A stretch of DNA of 64,000 nucleotides from Phlegmacium glaucopus (taxonomy: Eukaryota; Basidiomycota; Agaricomycetes; Agaricales; Cortinariaceae): the NCBI GenBank assembly GCA_015039465.1, contig MU130013.1, forward strand, positions 62,001 to 126,000, in the 5' to 3' direction. The position numbers and the translations under genes were made by a program. Numbering within the stretch: the stretch's first letter is position 1; each line of letters opens with the position of its first letter. Positions 22,084 through 33,939 of the stretch are shown in pieces. Under the pieces are notes generated by a model, which searched no databases, was not told the DNA's origin, and saw nothing but the letters and a program-made list of their open reading frames with translations.

Positions 22084-24741
22084 ATGAACCATCCCAACGC
22101 ATACTCCTCAAATCAGCCACGCCAGAACCCAAGATCTCGAAGGCCAGCCACAATATCTGAGCTTGCAGATAGGGCGAATGTACAGTGGGATGAATCCAAA
22201 GGATTCAAATATCATCTAAAATTGGCTGAAAAATATCGACGTGAAGGCAAAGATCATGCAAGAGCTGGTGACATGGAGAACGCCTTTGTTGAACTAGCAA
22301 GAGCAGCCACACTCGTGCTCGAGAGACTCCCAGAACATCAAGATTATAGGGCAAAGTTGAATGATAATCAACGGCATAACCTAGGCTTGGTGTGTTTCTT
22401 TCATTTTCAAACAGAAATATAAAGTTAGAATCGATTCAAATTTCTATTATGTTATCTGTTCGTTGTTCTCTATAAATCTAATCAAACGTTCCTTATCTAC
22501 AGAATGGCCAAGAGATCCTTGACCATCTTGCCGAACTCAAGCCTGGCCTGGTCGATCGTTACGAAAAGTGGCGCCAGGAGCATCCTGATGGTATTGAAGA
22601 GGACACTACACCGAATGCGCGCACCCAACATCTAGCAAACGAAGATGCAGCAAGGAGGGCTCAACGGGAGCTACAGATTCGGGAGGAAGAAGCCGCCAGA
22701 GCGATTCGACAGTCAAAGGAGCAGGAACGAATGGCAGCCGAGGAGGCAGCTAAATGGGTACAACAACGCAAACAGCTGGAGGCGCAGGAGGAAGCACGAA
22801 GGCAGGAGATGGCAGCCGCTGCGGCTAGAAAGGCCCCCAATGCTCCCAAGGTACTGCCGCAACCTCCCGATCTTACGTTTTCGAGGCCCAGCTTTCAAAA
22901 CCCTGGGTATGGATCTCAGAATACGGTTGTAGTTATGGAGGGTCAAGGCCGAGGCCAGGTCGAGGTGCCACGCAACCATCAGCAAGAGCAGATGCGGCAA
23001 CGAGAGGAGGACATTACGAGGAGGCAAGAGCAGAAGAGGAGGCAGGAGCAGGAGCAGGAGGGTATTGCCAGACGGCAGCAGGAAGCAGAGGAAGTAGCTC
23101 GAGCTACACGTCAGCATTTGTCTGCACCACCACCCCCAAACGTACCGTATCCAAGGGCCAGCACGTCCTCAACCAGTGCCACTGCACCTGCACCTGCACC
23201 TGCGCCCTCATTATTCCCTACCCACGCAGGCCCGTCGTCATCGTCCGTTCCAAAATCAATGTTCTATCCATCAGCGATTCAGTATCCTACACTGGGACCG
23301 ACGGCGATGCCGCTCGAAAGCCCTTATTACGAAGGAGACTCAACAGATTCAGAATCACTTAGTCGCGACTTTCGACGCCTTGGTAATAATAGGCCGAGGA
23401 TAGATTCTGACCATCAGAAGCTTGTACGAGGGTAAGTTTTGTTCTAGTCCTGAACCTTTCTCTTTGATCCCTGACTCGGTCTATCCATAGAAACTCATAC
23501 CCCCCACCAGTAACAACGACCTCTCCCGTTCCAGGGGGTGGTCCAATACGCTATCCAGCCCTAATGACGCAGCACCAGAAAACCCAAGGATACTATCCAT
23601 CTCTCGGTTCAATGTTCGCCGACTCAGCGAACAGACAACACTCAACCTCTTTACTTCTCGCTGCCAATTCAACTGACGCAAGGGTGGCCAGTTCTACTTC
23701 CCCATGGGCTCCTAACCCACCGAACCAACAACAGGTGCCTTATCCACATCCCAATCAACGCGGCCAGCAAATGCCCAATAATACTGCCTACATGCGACCT
23801 CCACCTCCACCGGCACTTCCGGCCAGCAGCCCTATCGAGACCTTCAATCAATCCCAATCAAAAACGGAAGCCAACCGAATTATGCAAGTCTCAGATGCCA
23901 ATTATGACCCAACGAAACCTCTTAAGAGCGTGAGTCTCCCAAGAGATTGTCTCCCTCGTTTCCTGGCGATAGCCAAAGTGAATACGGAGATGAATAAGGA
24001 GACGTGTGGGCTACTGTTAGGCAAAGATAAAGGACACAAGTATAGCGTGACGACGTTGTTGATTCCAAAACAGACCTCGACGAGCGATACGTGTACGATG
24101 CTTGAAGAAGAGCTAGTTTTGCAGTTTACGGAGGAGCGGAGCTTGATTACGCTTGGTTGGGTGAGTTCTCATTGCATCTGTGTCCTTGATATATATATAT
24201 ATCGAGTTAATTCTCGTAGATACACACACATCCTACACAATCATGTGAGTTGTCATGGAGATGGGGAGTCCTACCCATGAACATACTTTCTCACCTCCGG
24301 GTCGTTTTGCTTTTTTGTTTAGGTTTTATGTCTTCTGTGGACCTCCACACGCACTCTGGATTTCAACGCATGCTTCCTGAATCATTTGCCGTTGTTTGTG
24401 CTCCGAAATTCAATCCCAAGTACGTTTGCTTTATTTTATTCTTTGAGATAAGTATATGAACTCTTTTCTTTCTCATTTACCGAACATCAGTTTCGGCATT
24501 TTTCGTATCACAGATCCTCCAGGTTTAGACGTTATCCTCGGTTGTGAGGTCAAGGAGGCATTTCATCCGCATCCTGATATGGCTATCTATACGGTAAGCT
24601 GTTTCCCATCTCATCTCTCCCCCCTTTCGATCTAAAATATCTTCACTTACTAACGGAACCAATTTCTCGTTGTTTCAGGATGCGGATAAGGGTCATGTAC
24701 AAATGAAAGATTCAGCTCTGGAAATCGTGGATCTACGATGA
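22084..24741 (+). CDS. sst2: AMSH-family JAMM metalloprotease (K63-type deubiquitinase)
   Basis: Predicted zinc deubiquitinase that cleaves K63-linked ubiquitin at endosomes, related to STAMBP/AMSH and fission yeast Sst2. Seven exons: 22084-22389, 22503-23431, 23491-24160, 24220-24244, 24323-24419, 24491-24593, 24679-24741. The N-terminus ([18 protein letters not shown] and on) fits the USP8-dimerisation/MIT-like fold; then comes a long charged coiled coil rich in EE, RQ and QQ, a Pro/Ser-rich linker and the C-terminal MPN+ domain. The JAMM signature is complete after splicing: Glu in KETCGLLLG, then [14 protein letters not shown] (His, His, Ser, Asp). Much of that motif comes from a 25-nt exon. 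The C-terminal [18 protein letters not shown] also fits the family. The first ATG of the frame is used; an upstream GTG is ignored. No damage is seen. Confidence 0.92.
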
Positions 24742-25363
24742 CTTAACCTTATCAATTCCGCTACTAGTACTACTAGCCCTGGCAACCTTTTTTTTTTTTA
24801 GAAAAAAAAAGAAAAAAAAAAGATCAAAACCTTTGTATACCAACCAGCCCATTTGTACAATTTTTGTACATGCATGCATTTTTCTTGGAGGACAGACATT
24901 ATGTATTATGAATGGTCGTTGAACCAAATATTATCGTATTATTGTAATTTAAAGGGGGGTTCTATCCAGGGCTCAACCAAATACTTCAGCCTCTCGAGGA
25001 GAACTTGTTGTCATCTCGCTGAAGGGACTTTATATCCTCTAAGGGACGGGACATTCAACCAAAGGCCCAGTCTTCGTATAGTTTAAGACTAGATCACCAT
25101 ATATCGACACATATCTCAATTTAAACTTTTGACAAGGTTGGATATAAGCGTGCGGTGTGCGTGAGTCAATTTGAGGATGTTCAAGGACTATATCTATGCA
25201 ATTTAAATATGCGACTTGAATGAACATGTTTGTGAGCATGTTTGTTCAGTCGAGGAAGAAAGAATACCGTGGTTGAATTAATAAGAATAACAACCGGATT
25301 ATTACAACCAGCTGGCAGTTACAACAGAATTCTAAAGGTTTGAATTGATAACGCAAAAAGAAT
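24742..25363. other. Convergent intergenic region with poly-T/poly-A
   Basis: Contains a T-run/A-run block near 24788-24822 just after the AMSH stop, possibly part of its 3' end, then no gene up to the WW gene stop. Confidence 0.45.
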
Positions 25364-26290
25364 CAAGTACGCAACCACGCCGTCTTAGCGATTTTCTTGA
25401 GTCTTTTTTGTTCTTTAAACCGATCCTACGAAAAAAAAAGGAGAAAGAGATTCAACAACCCAAACTAGGAAGGGGGGCGAAAAAGAATTTACACATACCA
25501 AATCTTTTTTACTAGGTCTCTTTCTCTTCTTCTCTTTCGATCCTTCCTCATATTCGCCAGCAGCATCTTCTTCTTCACCCATCAACCTTCCACCTCGTCT
25601 AGCCAAATCTTCTTCCCATTTTCCAACATCGAAATAAAATTCAGACATTCGTTTAGCACGTTCATGTTCTGATAGATGGCCTGGAGTACGTGCGGAAGCG
25701 GGTGTAAATTGACCAGTTCTGGAATTGAATTTTGCTGTGAATGATGGGAGATCTTTTTTGGTGAAGGGTAGGAGAAAGTGAATGCGAGAAAAATAAAACG
25801 AGTGACAGAGCCGAAAAATTATATCATTAGTGAGGCGTTTTGAGAGAGCCCAGTAATAAAACATACCATTAGTGCCACCAGAACTACCTGGTACAGAAGT
25901 GGACGCCAAAAGTGAAGGATCCAAATGAGCCAACAAGGGATCAATGCCCTGTGCCAAGGCGGCTGCTTGTAAGGCCGTAGTCGACGAAGTAGTAGTAGTA
26001 GCAGAACTAGAACTAGAAGCTTCCGGTTGAGGTTGTTGTTCCGGTTGAGGTTGTTCTTCCGGCTGAGGTTGCTGTTGAAGTGGATTTATCCAAGTTGTTT
26101 CTTGAGTAACTGGGTTGTAGAAATAGTATGTATTATATTGAGGAGCAAAGATTGCTTGCCATGTTGTTGTTGGGGGTGGAGGTGTGGATGACTCTGGGGC
26201 TGGAGATGTTGCGGCGTCTTCATGCTTACTGGATGAAGCTGATTCTTTCTCTGGTAATTCTTCAGATGCGTTTCTACTAATATCAGACAT
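25364..26290 (-). CDS. WW-domain protein with conserved basic C-terminus
   Basis: Three exons (minus): 26290-25867, 25752-25499, 25425-25364; introns 114 and 73 nt. One WW domain lies near residues 38-70, with both Trp visible (TWQAIFAP…NTYYFYNPVTQETTWINP); WW domains bind Pro-rich partners. A Q/P repeat (QPQPEEQPQPEQQ), a Ser/Thr tract and an Ala/Leu stretch follow. The C-terminus has FNSRTGQFTPASARTPGHLS, AKRMSEFYFDVGKWEEDL and, after the last intron, the highly basic FKEQKRLKKIAKTAWLRT, a tail shared by fungal WW proteins of unknown role; the basic stretch suggests nuclear localisation. The longer ORF at 25415 reads through both introns. Start chosen at the ATG of MSDISRNASEE; upstream codons need a non-ATG start. 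Converges with the AMSH gene, about 0.6 kb apart. Confidence 0.85.
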
Positions 26291-26366
26291 GGTGGTGGTG
26301 GTGGGCCAAGGAGCGCTCAAGAACGGTCAGGTCGAAGAGACCGAGATACGTGATCTCATTACGTAA

Positions 26367-26633
26367 TCACGGGCTGGCTGCTATTGTTAATACGTCTATT
26401 TTTGATGCCTCCGCCATATAGTGGAAAAGAACCCACTTGACAAAGAACTCATACCAATATAGGATCGCCATCTAGAAAGACATCCATATTAATAATCCTA
26501 CAAAATATCAAAGCGATAGAGATCATACCGCTGCTTCCTTGAACAATGGAATATGGATATGCTTTTGAATTACTAATATGCTTCTCACAATGTTGGCGAA
26601 TGTGACTGGATCATTCAACGATAGAGATTGATC
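26367..26633 (-). CDS. Candidate small gene, 3' exons only (unrecognised)
   Basis: Two minus-strand exons look coding: 26633-26529 (exactly 35 codons, DQSLSLNDPVTFANIVRS…IPLFKEAA) and 26471-26367 (MAILYWYEFFVKWVLFHY…TIAASP, stop TGA). They are joined by a 57-nt GTATGA…CTAG intron, phase 0 on both sides. The protein is hydrophobic and aromatic in its second part. Upstream exons would lie between 26634 and about 26800, where MMPWKIEKYVLRF is an uncertain first exon. I do not recognise the family. Clean splicing and phase are the only support; it could be chance. Confidence 0.35.
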
Positions 26634-27383
26634 CTAAAGTCTCAGAAGCTCACATTGCAATATACAGAATCAAAATATAAGGCTCTGAACATGGGTTAAG
26701 AAGATAAAAGTAAAGATAGAACTACGACAAACCGTAATACGTATTTTTCGATTTTCCAAGGCATCATGCAAGAACTTTTAACAGAGAGTACAACTCAGAT
26801 CCTGAATGTATGCCAGCCTGGTGCAATGGAAATATATTTCACAGTCAGAAACGGGTGAATAATAAAACTCAAAAAGTTTCCCGTTCCTTGTGCTTGTAAC
26901 TAGCGTACTTAGGTTTGCTTTGTCCCACAGATGCGCAGATGGGTTTGATGATCCTAGGATACATTTTTGGCAGGATACCTGCAAGGCATAAGGCCGACCT
27001 AAGGGAACAATTAAAGGTCTGCTAAGGTGTACAGCAGATTATCGGCCAACCCTGGGCGATAAGGCGCTTGTGGATCTAAAATTGTATAGTTTCTTATCTC
27101 TCCATTGTACTACGCAAAATGATCATTGAATTATTACTTATAATTAAAAAAAGAAGGGGGTATGTAAAGAACTACCAAAAAACGATACAAAGCAATTTGA
27201 AGAACAAGATATATATAAACGATAAATAGCTATAGGAGTAGCAAAAAAGGTCACTTTTCATGGATACATTTCGGACAAGAAGATCAATCTATTAAAAAAA
27301 AAAAAAAGGTTATAAAGATAAGGGGCCATATCAAGAACCTACCCTCCCACGAACATCGCCTTCCTTCAACCAATGTTCATTTT
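26634..27383. other. Intergenic stretch; possible 5' exons of the small candidate gene
   Basis: Apart from the uncertain upstream exons described for the small candidate, nothing is supported. A-rich runs occur near 27293-27307. Confidence 0.4.
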
Positions 27384-28535
27384 TTAAACATCGTTCCATT
27401 TCCCAAGAAGGTCGTTCAAGAAACGCGCTACCATCCCCGCACCTTCTCTCACCATTTCCCTCTCATGTAGATCACCCACACGGGCCAGATACTTGACTTC
27501 GAATCGGTCGGGGTGCCATCTGCGAATGATTTCCTTTAATCTCTCCTTCGACATCGTTCGGTCATGGTGGAGACGAAGCGGAGCAAAGACATAGTCTGCT
27601 ACTGCTTCCAGAGTCAGATCTTCCTTCCGAGTTGGACCTGAGAAACTTAAGACGGGCCAAGGAAAGTCCGTCCATTGAAGATGGGGAAGTGTAGTGATCC
27701 AGTCCCATTGTTGGTCGTGGAAGATGACTAGATTTACGAACTCCTCTTCGCTCAATCGGGAGACGGGGTCAGATGATGGGGAGGAGTAGGCGGAGGTATT
27801 GTCAGTCGTAGTGCTTGATTCCTGGTCGGAAGATGAAGTGCTCGAGGAAGAGCTGAGGGATTCTGGGTAGCTATCCCATCCACGCTCCCGTCTTTTACGT
27901 AGCTGAATCGCCTCAGCACGTTTTCTGAACTCTTCCTGTTGTTTCGCTTGTCTTTCGATATGCAGACGCGCTTCCAAATCGGCAGCAACAAGTTCGGTTT
28001 GATTTGTTGGGATGTGTGGAATGTGTCGTTCACTAGGGCGATCAAAAGAAGAATGGTGGTAGGGGAGTTTGGAAGATGAAGAGCTATACGATGGGAATGG
28101 CTTCGTGGAAGAGCCTTGTTGGAATAATCCACCCGGTTGCTCATCCATATGACCAGTCTGGTTCTTAATGGCGTTTAATATCATGACTTGGTCATGAAGA
28201 ACATTCTTCTTCCACTCTGCCACTGCATCATCGTTGCCTTCATCTACCTCGGGCTGCTGATGCTGCACCGACTGCAAACACCATAGCCTCTCCTGCTCCT
28301 CTCTTTGAATTTCAAATCTCAGTTCTTCATCAGCATAACGTCGAAGATTTTTTTGATCTTGGGTATACTCGATCTGGAGTCGATATCGAGCTTCGTGAGC
28401 CGTTGGAGGTACTTCGGCCAGTTTATTTTGGTAGGCTATGTGAGCGCCTTGAAGCATGACTTCCAGGCTTTTCATGATGCGTTCTCGCAATTGGGTTTTC
28501 CATGACGAGTCGCTTTCTTCGATGTGAAGTGGCAT
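27384..28535 (-). CDS. HPD-motif protein of unknown function (J-like / NFKBIL1-like C-terminus)
   Basis: Single exon, about 383 aa from the ATG at 28535 (MPLHIEESDSSW); three codons upstream need a non-ATG start. The N-terminal half is charged and likely coiled coil (ADEELRFEIQREEQERLW; LEARLHIERQAKQQEEFRK RAEAI), followed by a Ser/Thr-rich low-complexity stretch. The C-terminal third has a conserved-looking block: FHDQQWDWITTLPHLQWTDF, FPWPVLSF, LTLEAVADYVFAP and ERLKEIIRRWHPDRFE. The HPD in RRWHPDRFE sits as in J domains and in NFKBIL1-like proteins, where it follows a basic helix. A full J domain (four helices) is not evident, so chaperone function is not claimed. Proteins of this layout are frequent in mushrooms. 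Confident as a gene, unsure in role. Confidence 0.72.
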   Translation of the reverse strand: MPLHIEESDSSWKTQLRERIMKSLEVMLQGAHIAYQNKLAEVPPTAHEARYRLQIEYTQDQKNLRRYADEELRFEIQREEQERLWCLQSVQHQQPEVDEGNDDAVAEWKKNVLHDQVMILNAIKNQTGHMDEQPGGLFQQGSSTKPFPSYSSSSSKLPYHHSSFDRPSERHIPHIPTNQTELVAADLEARLHIERQAKQQEEFRKRAEAIQLRKRRERGWDSYPESLSSSSSTSSSDQESSTTTDNTSAYSSPSSDPVSRLSEEEFVNLVIFHDQQWDWITTLPHLQWTDFPWPVLSFSGPTRKEDLTLEAVADYVFAPLRLHHDRTMSKERLKEIIRRWHPDRFEVKYLARVGDLHEREMVREGAGMVARFLNDLLGKWNDV

Positions 28536-29863
28536 ATTTAACAAGAATAGTGGGCTTTGGTAACGGACTGGGGGTGGACACGTAGATGCTGGATGGGAAA
28601 CTGGAAGGTCAGTTTATAAATCTTCCAAATAGTAATGGAAGAAAACCATACATTCGTCCAAGTGATGACACGTATTCAGTGTGTTTTTGACGATACTGGG
28701 TAAACCCCGGGTTATTGGTATTGAATTGAAAGACTGAAGTGGCTTACAATTAGGTTCCTGAGTTTTTTGATTATTATCAAAGTGGCATATGGCAGAAAAT
28801 ATTATTGTAAGTAAGGAGAGAAAAGAGAAACGGATCTTGGGAGAAAGAGACGAAAGGAAATATATTGGAAGCGAAAAGGAATCAAAAAAAAAATTATTAG
28901 GGCGATGGGCATTGAGCCGGGAACGGGTGGAATGGTTACCTTTTCGGGGACTACTTGATTGTGATTGTTTGGATAACCTGATGTGTGACTCTGCGTGATA
29001 TTTATTTCAATCTTGGATGGTCTGTTACTTGACTTATAAGTACAAAAAAAAATACTGTTGGGTAGCCAAGTCTATCTTACGCAATCTCGAGATGTTTGAG
29101 GATGGGGGTTATGGAAACTGGCCACGAGCAAAACGTTTACAAACTCATGCCAGTGTAAGGCACAACCTCACCATATCACGTGCATGTGACATTCCGTGAC
29201 ACGCAGCTTCCCAAACGCGCTGAGGCAGCCGCCTTCGCATTTACGAGCGGAATTAGTGTAAGATAGGTACTACTAGTAACACCGTATCAAAACGAAGACT
29301 AAAATACATTACCGCAAACCCGCCCCTCCCACATCCTTCACAAGCGCGGCGGGCATGCAACGGCGTCCACGGTATTTGTTGTTTGCCCAAGCAGCTTCTT
29401 TTCTGGTCAAACCACGCTTGTATGCATCTGTAAATTGGCGTGAACACTGTGAAAATCTAGTGAAGAGTCAAATTATATTTGAGGGAGAGAGAATTGAATT
29501 AAACACCTGGGGCTCATTGGCTTTATCTCACCTAGTCTTTTTTGTATTTCCACTGGCCCATTTACCTAGTTTCTGAGGACTCCTAGAGACCTCCTGGGCA
29601 TGAGTAGTAGCTTCTGAGTCTTCTCAAGTCCGAAAATGCAGTAAAAAATGGTGTATTTCTTGAATAGCATCTCTACTAGGTCCTAATTCAAAAAATTGGT
29701 TGCAAGAGGTTCTCAATATATCTATTTACTAGGGTGCCCTGCGACCTGATAGGACAATTTCCAAGCGCTATTCACGGAAAGATGTGGAAATTGTCACGCT
29801 TAGTCACGCGATGTGGTTGAGCCTTACTTAATAATACAATCACACTTAGTAGTACCATCTACG
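28536..29863. other. Intergenic stretch, no gene recognised
   Basis: Purine-rich region near 28800-28910 and short frames without domains. The right part is the downstream flank of P450-A. Confidence 0.45.
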
Positions 29864-32122
29864 CTACCGCCTACTCAATTTAACATCAACACTAGCGGCA
29901 ATCCCAAACGTCATGCCCACAGGTCCCGCATTCTCAATAACACGTTGTCCCCAATCATCCCTCGTCTCTCCCTCTCTTAACACAACATCCACCTTCCATT
30001 CCCTAAGCAACATCGACAGGAAAGCCAACGACTCTACGATCCCGAATTTCCTACCTATACACGCACGTGGACCGATTCCAAACATACTCATATCATGTTC
30101 GGGGACGTTGTACCATCTGGAAGGTTGGAATTTATCAGGAGAGGGGAAGATGTTAGGGTTGCGGTCTGGATGAGGAATCGATTAATGTTTAATAAGTAAT
30201 AGAAAAAATTGTTACTAACGCATGCTGAGTAAATGAATTAGTAAAAGAGTTCCTGCTTTTAGGACAATCGTTTCTTCTTGTGGACGTTGGACTTTGACTG
30301 GCAAGTCTTCTTGCAAGGTGCGGGCGAGGTATTGTGCAGGAGCTATTAGTAGATAGGTCGATTATCAAAAGGGATGTATTCCAAAAAAAAAGTGAGAATT
30401 TGAAAAAAAATACTTACGTTGCAATCTAAGAGCCTCAGTGAAGCACGCAAGGGTGTGTGTCAGCTTTGAAAGATGGTCTAAATTCTATGAGAGGATGGAA
30501 TGTTATGAATTTCTGAAAAAATAAACCTTGGATGACTTTTGTCTAAACACATACTGGGTCGGAATCCAACGGAATTGTGGACGTTATTTCCTGATATGCC
30601 TTTTCTTGTTCATCTTGATGAAGAGCGAGATGGGCAATCGTAGCCGTCAGGACTAAGGCTGTAGTTTCTATTGAGCCATTTCCCTATTAGTAAGTCTCTA
30701 AACAATGGGAGTAAGAACAATTGTAACCATACCATGCCCGGCAAACATCAAAATAAAAGTATTTCCTATCTACAGAAAAGTTCAAACATCGGTTATTAGT
30801 GAGAACGAATCGTTTACTTACTACTTCACTTGGGTCAAGACGATACTTTGCTTTGTCGTCATTAGCAGCTACGAGTCGGGTGAAAATATCACGGCTTTCA
30901 TCCAATAAACTCGGATCGTTAGCAAGTTGTTCTCCACGAAGTTCTATTGATTTGTCCATGAAACTGGCAAGGAGCTTCCACGCTTGATCGATCTTGCGAA
31001 TACTGGATGTAGAATGAGGTTATATCAACGAGATTAGAACTAGAACAATAGAAAAACTGACCGTTTGATGGGAAGCTTGTAGAGCCATTTTGGAAAGGCG
31101 AGACGCTGAATGATGGTTGCTGAGATTACCCCGAAACCTCTTTCAACGGTCATGTCGTTTTCTGTGTTTTGGTCAACATTGGCATCCTCTGCGTATTTGA
31201 GGGACATCCCAAATCCACAGCGAGCGATGACCAAAAACGCGAGCTGTACGGAGTAACTTATCAGCAACTTGGAGAGGACAAAAGGACGAGAACAGCCGAA
31301 TTTTACGCACTCTAACTGGAAGACGCCGAAGGTTTTCCACAACGACCTCTGCCTGCCCTTTCCACCCCTCAATCTCTACCATATCTCGATAAATTGAGAT
31401 TGTCTGCTCGACAACATTGGAGTACCTGACCGGCAGTGACGAGAATATGCAATAAGCCTTGGGCGTTACAGCACATAATTGGAGCTCACATTTTGGCGTT
31501 GAAAGCTGGACCCATGATTCGTTTATGCCGTTTCCACATCTCACCATGCGAAGTAAGGACATTGTCCCCCCAAAGTCTATTACAAATGCATAAGTCATTT
31601 GAGCTACTGTCACCTACTGACGAACGAGTGTAAATTGTAACTCACAGAAATGGTAATGAAAACCTCTCCGGTTTCAATAGTTCACTTTGCCTTTGATTTT
31701 CGTTGAGCATGACTTGTCTTGCTACATCCAAAGAACAAGTGGCATATGAGGGTTCGCCGACTAGCCACGGAACGATAGAAATGATGTCGTGTTGATAGTT
31801 GAAGAATGCTAAATTCAAAAAAATGATACAACCATCAGGATTTTTGAATTTGAACTAAGCGCTTTTACCCGTTTTTCTGAATCTGTAAGCCCAGTTCCCG
31901 CCTAAATTCCACCAGGATTCGGGAAACATTGCGCCGGGAAGACTCGTAGGCGCGAGCATAGGTCTGTATCCAGGCATGAACTGCACACTCTGTCCTCAAT
32001 CGCTCATAGTCAGTTTGATGTATCCTGAGGTGACAAGATAAACCAAACTTTACTCGTAATGCTTTCCAATACACAAAGTATGGGATCAGGATGCATGCTG
32101 CGGTGAGGGCCAATGTTAACAT
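29864..32122 (-). CDS. Cytochrome P450 monooxygenase A
   Basis: Haem-thiolate monooxygenase, predicted ER-anchored: the N-terminus MLTLALTAACILIPYFVYWK is a membrane anchor. Multi-exon gene on minus with short introns. In order: LPGAMFPESWWN; FFNYQHDIISIVPWL; TSHGEMWKRHKRIMGPAF (C-helix W-R type); YSNVVEQTISIYRDMVE; LAFLVIARCGFGMSLKYAED; KYRLDPSEV; the I-helix AGHETTAL made by splicing FAGH-G to AAACTAC; SKLTHTLACFTEALRL (ExxR); PSRWYNVPEHD; and the haem loop FGIGPRACIGR. The stop is TAG at 29864 after …VKLSRR. Every exon joined in frame by eye. P450-B at 35973-38229 is a close tandem copy. Flanking the terpene synthase, it may act on a terpene. The subfamily number is not assigned. Confidence 0.88.
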
Positions 32123-32862
32123 CCTTTCCAACTTCCAAAATGTTGGGTTGAGAGAGGAGTGAGGTGCAGGCCAGCTGGCGCACTTGTGTTTACATGTTTT
32201 GTCGGTTCCAAAAACATTGTTCCCAAGCTACATAGTTTCCTTATAAGGAAATTATTTGATCTGAAACGACAGCCTGCCAGATCACTGTCAATCACAGCCT
32301 TTGCCATCATCAAAGTAACAGCCGCAGTAAGCATGAACCGAGCTAGACGCCCAGAGCGTAGCCTCAGTATCTGAAATGTATGGTTGACAACTGAGGAAGA
32401 TAAACGAAAGGTCCAGGAACACGAATACGTGATCAACACGTGATTAAAAGGCAGTGCCTTTTTCTCTAGCTTTTCACGCGTCGTCAACGCCAAGTTAGCT
32501 TGATGGTACGATCTTTGCTCTTTGATGACATGATAAATTTATTATCTGTCGACAGCTACAACTGACACTAACTTTGAATATAACAAGGGTACTGTTGCGG
32601 ACTTGCGGTTGCCCAATGCTTTCAGGCGTGGATCTTACCGGTCTCACGGTATATTGAATATTCTCATGTTATGAAGTGAGTGGCATTCATAACTCTAATG
32701 TCCTCGCTTTGGAAAAGGAATGGATATCAGCAATGTTTGGAGTTACACCATTCGACTCATCACGCATTGGCAAAAGAGGAAGTGGTCACGAGCACAAGCA
32801 TAAAAAATTGAACCAGTGTTTGACCGGTGTTGCAATATATTCTAAAGGTGGGAGTAAATTAC
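32123..32862. other. P450-A upstream region and possible terpene synthase 3' end
   Basis: The left part to about 32310 is the promoter segment shared with P450-B (ATTTCCTTATAAG…, CACTGTCAATCACAGCC). The remainder may hold a last exon of the terpene synthase, whose exon at 32863 ends at a GTAATT donor. Confidence 0.4.
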
Positions 32863-33939
32863 TTGCTCCTCCTGCGGTTGGTTATATCTGGGGCATGTAG
32901 CACTCCAATAGCAGTTACCCCCGGAATACAGCTCCAGAGCCTCGACGTATCGCTTCAACTCTGTTGACATATCACCTTCCTCCAACTTCATTCGCAACCT
33001 TTTCACTTTCTCCTCCTCATCTATGATAATACCTTTGAGAAGAATGCTCGCTGCGTCCTGGGGCAAATTATACTGTCGCATCAGGAGTGGGACCGCATTC
33101 CGAATCCTGTCTGTGGGTTGTAGTCTCTCCTTTCTCCACGAAAAGTAGTCATTAGTCAGAGCCAGGACACCCCCGAGAGTCTTACTCAAATTCGTGGACA
33201 GCCTCTAATTCCTCATCCGTAATATGGATATCCATCGCCCAACGAGTGAAATGGCTGCAGACTCTGCTCACATAGGTCAGCTGACATCTCCAAAGGACTA
33301 AAAATAGGCACCGATAGCCTGCATTCGGGATTCGGTAGGGCAAATATTCTTCAATGGTCGCAAAGTCTTCCTCACTACTATCATATTCCCTCAGGTACCG
33401 CTCAAGGGTGCAGAGAAGGTCTGGGGTGCCGACAGGATCCAAAGCCATCATACCATTTCTAGCATCGCGCAGAAACTGCTTCTTGACACCGACGGTCTTC
33501 CCTGTGTCAGGGTTGGAATCTTGCTTGGGGTCGAGACCCCGGCGCAGGATGTCGTGCTCATGCTGAGCGATTGCATGTGGGAGTTCTTCTGTGACATCTA
33601 AGAAGGTAGGTGGTTTGTCAGTTACGCCTTCTATCGACACAGTTGTGGAGACGAGAACATACCATCATCGATCCAAATCATCTCCACGACTTTAACAAAG
33701 AATTTGAGCTTCTCTATGTCGCATTCTCCGTGGCACAGTGCGTATGGATTTCCAAAAGGGTTGCTATGACGATAGAGGGCTTGCTTGTGCTCTTTCGACC
33801 CTTTGGGCGCACAAAATTCGATGGCTTCGAGAGTGGCCCTCTCAATGGCATCAACTTCCTTGTGAATGCGAACAGGAAGATAGCTGAAGTAGTTGGCGAC
33901 TGTGGTCGTATCGATAGGCGTCGACAAGATAGTAGGCAT
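32863..33939 (-). pseudogene. Class I terpene synthase, apparent +1 frame break before the NSE motif
   Basis: Predicted metal-dependent terpene cyclase (isoprenyl diphosphate to cyclic terpene). Exons (minus): 33939-33663, 33597-33312, then from 33263; introns 65 and 48 nt. The Asp-rich motif is rebuilt by splicing as WIDD + DVTEE, giving DDVTE. The NSE motif is NDYFSWRKE, and near the end WSATCPRYN is typical of fungal class I cyclases such as the cyclase half of fusicoccane-type enzymes; no prenyltransferase half is seen. Between HEFE and LGGVLALTND the frame changes: TAA at 33182-33184 ends one frame and the NSE segment is in another, with no room for an intron. Either a 1-nt loss (pseudogene) or a sequence error. 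The last exon seen ends …QPQEEQ at a donor; a short final exon may be missing. Confidence 0.78.

Noticed and set aside
29355..29576. 73-aa plus-strand ORF (MQRRPRYLLFAQ…)
   Set aside because: No domain, and no splice partners; the opposite strand is equally open.
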